A DNA stretch of 64,000 nucleotides from Kumtagia ephedrae (GTDB taxonomy: Bacteria > Pseudomonadota > Alphaproteobacteria > Rhizobiales > Rhizobiaceae), in contig NZ_PXYK01000004.1 of the NCBI RefSeq assembly GCF_003012745.1, positions 124,001-188,000 on the forward strand, read 5' to 3'. Under the pieces are notes generated by a model that was not told where the DNA came from, did not search any database, and worked only from the letters and a program-made list of their open reading frames with translations. Positions 62,279 to 64,000 of this stretch are shown here, piece by piece. Position 1 is the stretch's first letter. Each line of letters begins with the position of its first letter. A program made the translations under genes and the position numbers.

Positions 62279-62282
<4 letters not shown>
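61638..62282 (+). CDS. MetV-like methylene-THF reductase C-terminal domain protein
   Basis: This is a 214-residue protein from the ATG at 61638. After a low-complexity N-terminus it carries a Cys-rich zinc/iron-sulfur type region CRMCGQCILSSTGMSCPMNCPK followed by NGPCGG. It is the MTHFR C-terminal-domain family, the MetV partner of MetF in acetogens. The last codons overlap the metF start (ATGA). It probably helps MetF use a non-standard electron donor; that is inferred from acetogens. Confidence 0.86.
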
Positions 62283-63379
<1,097 letters not shown>

Positions 63380-63489
63380 TGGTGAATGGTGAATGGTGAA
63401 TGGGCGGAAGCTTGGATTTGCAGCGACGGCAAGTGAGCCTCCGCACCGACCGCTTCCATAATCACCGTTCACTATTCACCATTCACCAC
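63380..63489. repeat. Heptamer-tandem inverted repeat element
   Basis: The left side repeats GGTGAAT three times (63381-63401). The right side has ATTCACC twice plus a TTCAC variant, giving complementary arms. GGCGGAAGC and CGCTTCC inner arms also match. It fills most of the 153-base gap between metF and the methyltransferase gene. Confidence 0.85.
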
Positions 63490-63494
63490 TAACG

Positions 63495-63514
63495 ATATAA
63501 CCAACTCTTTATAT
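63495..63514. promoter_or_regulatory. Operator-like palindrome upstream of methyltransferase
   Basis: ATATAACCAACTCTTTATAT agrees with the metH palindrome at 14 of 20 positions, with the right half TCTTTATRT conserved. It lies just upstream of the Shine-Dalgarno CGGAGAA of the methyltransferase gene. Confidence 0.5.
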
Positions 63515-63532
63515 CCCCGAACGGAGAACTCC

Positions 63533-64000
63533 ATGACCCGCACGATCGTCGCCTCGGCGACCCGCGAAATCGTCATCGGCTTCGATCAGCCCTTCTGCGT
63601 CATCGGCGAGCGCATCAATCCGACCGGCCGCAAGAAGCTGGCGGCCGAAATGTCAGCCGGCAATTTCGAGACGGTCATCAAGGACGCGATCGCGCAGGCC
63701 GCCGCCGGCGCCACCATGCTCGACGTCAATGCCGGCGTCACCGCGGTCGACCCGAACGCCACGGAGCCGGCGCTGCTCGTGCAGACGCTGGAGATCGTCC
63801 AGCAGACGGTCGACCTGCCGCTGTCGATCGACTCCTCCGTCAGCGCCGCCATCGAGGCCGCGCTGAAGGTGGCAAAGGGCCGGCCGCTGGTGAATTCGGT
63901 GACAGGCGAGGAGGAGAAGCTGGAAGCGATCCTGCCGCTGGTGAAGAAATACAACGTTCCGGTCGTCGCCATCTCCAACGACGAGACCGGCATCTCGATG
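63533..64000 (+). CDS. Methyl-THF:corrinoid methyltransferase (partial)
   Basis: 156 residues are visible before the window ends. The pterin-binding TIM barrel begins FDQPFCVIGERINPTGRKKL, then AAAGATMLDVNAGV, LPLSIDSSV and PLVNSVTGEEEKLE. It is a stand-alone relative of the MetH pterin domain (AcsE/MtrH-like), which moves methyl between THF and a corrinoid protein. In related rhizobia a corrinoid protein and its activator follow; that lies outside this window. Confidence 0.88.
   Translation, partial: MTRTIVASATREIVIGFDQPFCVIGERINPTGRKKLAAEMSAGNFETVIKDAIAQAAAGATMLDVNAGVTAVDPNATEPALLVQTLEIVQQTVDLPLSIDSSVSAAIEAALKVAKGRPLVNSVTGEEEKLEAILPLVKKYNVPVVAISNDETGISM

Overview
The window is a high-GC alphaproteobacterial chromosome segment. 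The gene orders dusB-ntrB-ntrC-ntrY-ntrX-trkA, pdhA-pdhB-pdhC (with a lipoyl domain on E1 beta) and recG/DUF502/glmS/glmU, together with a fused ispDF and an alphaproteobacterial cobalamin riboswitch, point to Hyphomicrobiales, most likely a Mesorhizobium/Aminobacter-like Phyllobacteriaceae. Genus is inference from gene content and style; no rRNA is present.

Layout. 1-8.2 kb: nitrogen two-component systems NtrBC and NtrYX with dusB and the start of trkA. 8.3-11.7 kb: isoprenoid (ispDF), cinA-type amidase, a RatA/Coq10-like protein, lipoyl synthase and a small membrane protein. 11.8-20.5 kb: lpdA, a GDSL hydrolase, membrane proteins, and the pyruvate dehydrogenase genes pdhA-pdhB-pdhC, interrupted by a lower-GC gene pair (Uma2 plus unknown), then ftsB. 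21-28.1 kb: an ABC exporter, a repeat-rich gap, eno, lolDE and proS. 28.1-33.8 kb: a candidate small RNA with its own terminator, an IalB-like protein, a YejA-like binding protein, a FrnE-like DsbA protein, a broken toxin-antitoxin pair and a proline/arginine-rich unknown. 33.9-45.2 kb: mfd, sdhE, recG, DUF502, glmS, glmU and ccdA. 45.4-47.5 kb: tRNA-Lys followed directly by a lower-GC islet carrying a single-gene anti-phage dCTP deaminase (AvcD type). 47.6-55.7 kb: accessory genes, including a GbcAB-like Rieske demethylase operon downstream of a cobalamin riboswitch, divergent from a Zur-box-linked COG0523 metallochaperone gene broken by an amber codon. 56-64 kb: one-carbon metabolism (B12-dependent metH; a metV/metF/methyl-THF:corrinoid methyltransferase operon) plus a fatty-acid desaturase.

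Themes. (1) B12 and one-carbon flow: metH, the metVF-methyltransferase operon and the riboswitch-preceded oxygenolytic demethylase lie within about 13 kb. metH and the methyltransferase share a 20-bp operator-like palindrome. (2) Repeats: several palindromic families occur, and two have landed in frame inside coding genes (pdhC linker; 32.9-kb unknown). One copy abuts recG and supplies its Shine-Dalgarno. (3) Defence and decay: the dCTP deaminase islet at tRNA-Lys, a ParE/RelE-like toxin with a frameshift and an amber codon, and a COG0523 gene with an amber codon.

Most protein starts were chosen from Shine-Dalgarno position, family start position or stop/start overlap, and are noted where they shorten the longest reading frame. 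All identifications are from reading the sequence; no database search was run.
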